Shown: one piece after another, positions 11,915 through 12,796 of the stretch
Numbering within the stretch: the stretch's first letter is position 1
Layout of the letters: every line of letters starts with the position of its first letter
Source: Richelia sp. UBA3308
Lineage (GTDB): Bacteria; Cyanobacteriota; Cyanobacteriia; Cyanobacteriales; Nostocaceae
Assembly (NCBI GenBank): GCA_002361335.1
Contig: DESS01000262.1
Location: 29,661-42,456 of the forward strand
Direction of reading: 5' to 3'
DNA: 12,796 nt
Made by a program: the position numbers and the translations under genes
The notes under the pieces: generated by a model
Database searches by the model: none
What the model was told of the DNA's origin: nothing
Seen by the model: the letters and a program-made list of their open reading frames with translations, nothing else

Positions 11915-12373
11915 ATGTCAGGAACAAATCATATTGATAAAACAATCAATACTTATGTAAGTATATATGAAAAAATAAGTGAACAAAAAAAACGCCCTTG
12001 CTTGAGTGACCCAGAAATTAGTTCATTGACTGTTCAATTAACACAAATTGTTATTATCCTTGAAAAATTAGAAAGTTTTACAGAGAATATAGGCGAACTT
12101 TCTTCAAAACAGTCAGATAATAGAGCATCTACTTCTACAGAGTCTTCCAATAAGAAAGATAATTCTTCTTCAGAAGAAAGTGAAAATAAAAAAATGAAAC
12201 GCAAAAATCTTATACTTTTTATTTTCAGCATTGTACCATTTTTTGTGATTTTAATTTACATTTCAGCACTATCTGTTCCCAGAATATTTCCAGAACTAAT
12301 GGTAACTCCTACTCCTGAAATTACTTCAGATCCAAGTCCATCTCCTAAAGTAACAGAAACACCAAATCGTTAA
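11915..12373 (+). CDS. single-pass membrane protein with Ser-rich linker and Pro/Thr tail
   Basis: 152 aa. The ATG is preceded by AGAAGGA at good spacing. The N-terminal part (1-62) is helical and polar, with a possible coiled-coil stretch around LTQIVIILEKLESFTENIGE. Residues 63-92 are a Ser/Asn/Glu/Lys-rich low-complexity linker ending in the basic KKMKRK. A single membrane helix follows (~99-121, LILFIFSIVPFFVILIYISA), then a 30-residue tail rich in Pro, Thr and Ser (VTPTPEITSDPSPSPKVTET). The basic residues before the helix predict a cytoplasmic N-terminus and an external tail. Family not recognised. The next gene starts 63 bases later on the same strand, so the two are probably cotranscribed. 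Confidence 0.65.
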   Translation: MSGTNHIDKTINTYVSIYEKISEQKKRPCLSDPEISSLTVQLTQIVIILEKLESFTENIGELSSKQSDNRASTSTESSNKKDNSSSEESENKKMKRKNLILFIFSIVPFFVILIYISALSVPRIFPELMVTPTPEITSDPSPSPKVTETPNR

Positions 12374-12436
12374 TAGCCAAACAACAAAAAGATTCTAATT
12401 ATTATAAATAAAGAATACTCAAAGGCGATCATTTTT

Positions 12437-12746
12437 ATGATGTTGCCAGTAATATTTTGTGCATTAATAGCAGATACTCTGGCATCAGTAGTAGGAATAA
12501 GTTATTTTATTCTCAATGGAATTATTTATACAACTCCTTATATTATCTTCGGAAAAACAGAAATATTTTTGTTCTAATTTTATGGTTTATAACAGCATTT
12601 TTAGATGCGTATACAACATTAGTAGCAATAATTTTTGAAGCGTGGATTAATATAGATTATATTGATTGGACAGTGAAAGAATTTTTTGTCCTCCAGATAT
12701 ACCTCGAGAAATTGCAGATGTAATTGATGTTCCAGAGGCAATGTAG
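12437..12746 (+). pseudogene. small membrane protein split by two homopolymer frameshifts
   Basis: Three successive frames each look coding. From ATG 12437: MMLPVIFCALIADTLASVVG through IIFGK, stopping at 12575-12577. In the next frame: NIFVLILWFITAFLDAYTTL through WTVKEFF. In the third: CPPDIPREIADVIDVPEAM, ending at TAG 12744-12746. Restoring one A in ggaaaaacag (~12551) and one T in gaattttttgtcc (~12680) yields a continuous ~103-aa protein with two to three membrane helices and a polar C-terminus. The family is not recognised. Both breaks are single-base losses in homopolymers, so true decay and sequencing error are equally possible. The 50 bases after the stop show nothing. Confidence 0.55.
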
Positions 12747-12796
12747 GTGGCTGGGAAAAATTATCGTTATGACAAGATTGTAGGGTGTGTTAGATG

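Noticed and set aside
12034..12231. Minus-strand 65-codon frame
   Set aside because: It is antisense to the Ser-rich linker of the gene at 11915; the low-complexity coding explains the open frame.
1..12796. CRISPR array, tRNA, rRNA or intact transposase
   Set aside because: No regularly spaced 25-40-bp repeats, no cloverleaf or rRNA signature, and no transposase motif were seen on either strand.

Overview
The window reads as chromosomal DNA from a low-GC, probably filamentous, cyanobacterium. The reasons are a cyanobacterial-type MutS, five copies of the cyanobacterial palindrome GCGATCGC (HIP1), short 7-bp tandem repeats between genes, a frequent lack of Shine-Dalgarno sites, and several small protein types I associate with cyanobacteria. 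These calls rest on reading motifs by eye; no database search was made.

Layout. Positions 1-776 hold the possible tail of an upstream gene, two terminator-like hairpins, and a long AT-rich spacer with a heptamer repeat. An AI-2E family transporter follows (777-1850, +). Directly against its stop codon is the truncated first ~30 codons of a zinc alcohol dehydrogenase. At ~1943 this gives way to a plasmid-like cassette on the minus strand: a ribbon-helix-helix (RHH) protein whose C-terminal helix lies in the -1 frame, then a winged-helix/replication-initiator-like protein (1944-2570). Three TATAAGAT boxes, one inside a palindrome, sit in front of the RHH gene. Positions 3090-3850 are a scrapyard of broken small ORFs, palindromes and hairpins around one intact 65-aa ORF. 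mutS (3916-6474, +) is complete and is followed without a gap by an in-frame 31-codon ORF built from EEPKL repeats.

The second half (6.6-12.8 kb) is more AT-rich, contains no HIP1 site, and looks accessory. It holds a two-helix potassium-channel-like protein (minus strand), a ~140-bp inverted-repeat element, an AraC-family regulator followed by two small membrane proteins (probable operon), and a tandem pair of paralogous lipoproteins. The lipoprotein duplication includes the upstream box and a terminator hairpin whose stem shows compensatory changes. A single-pass membrane protein comes next, then a ~103-aa membrane protein broken by two homopolymer frameshifts at the window end.

How the genes relate. 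No metabolic pathway spans the window. The most coherent units are the RHH / winged-helix cassette with its own operator-like boxes, the araC-membrane protein operon, and the duplicated lipoprotein unit. Three separate reading-frame breaks sit in short A or T runs, so the possibility of sequencing or assembly indels must be weighed against programmed frameshifting or gene decay.
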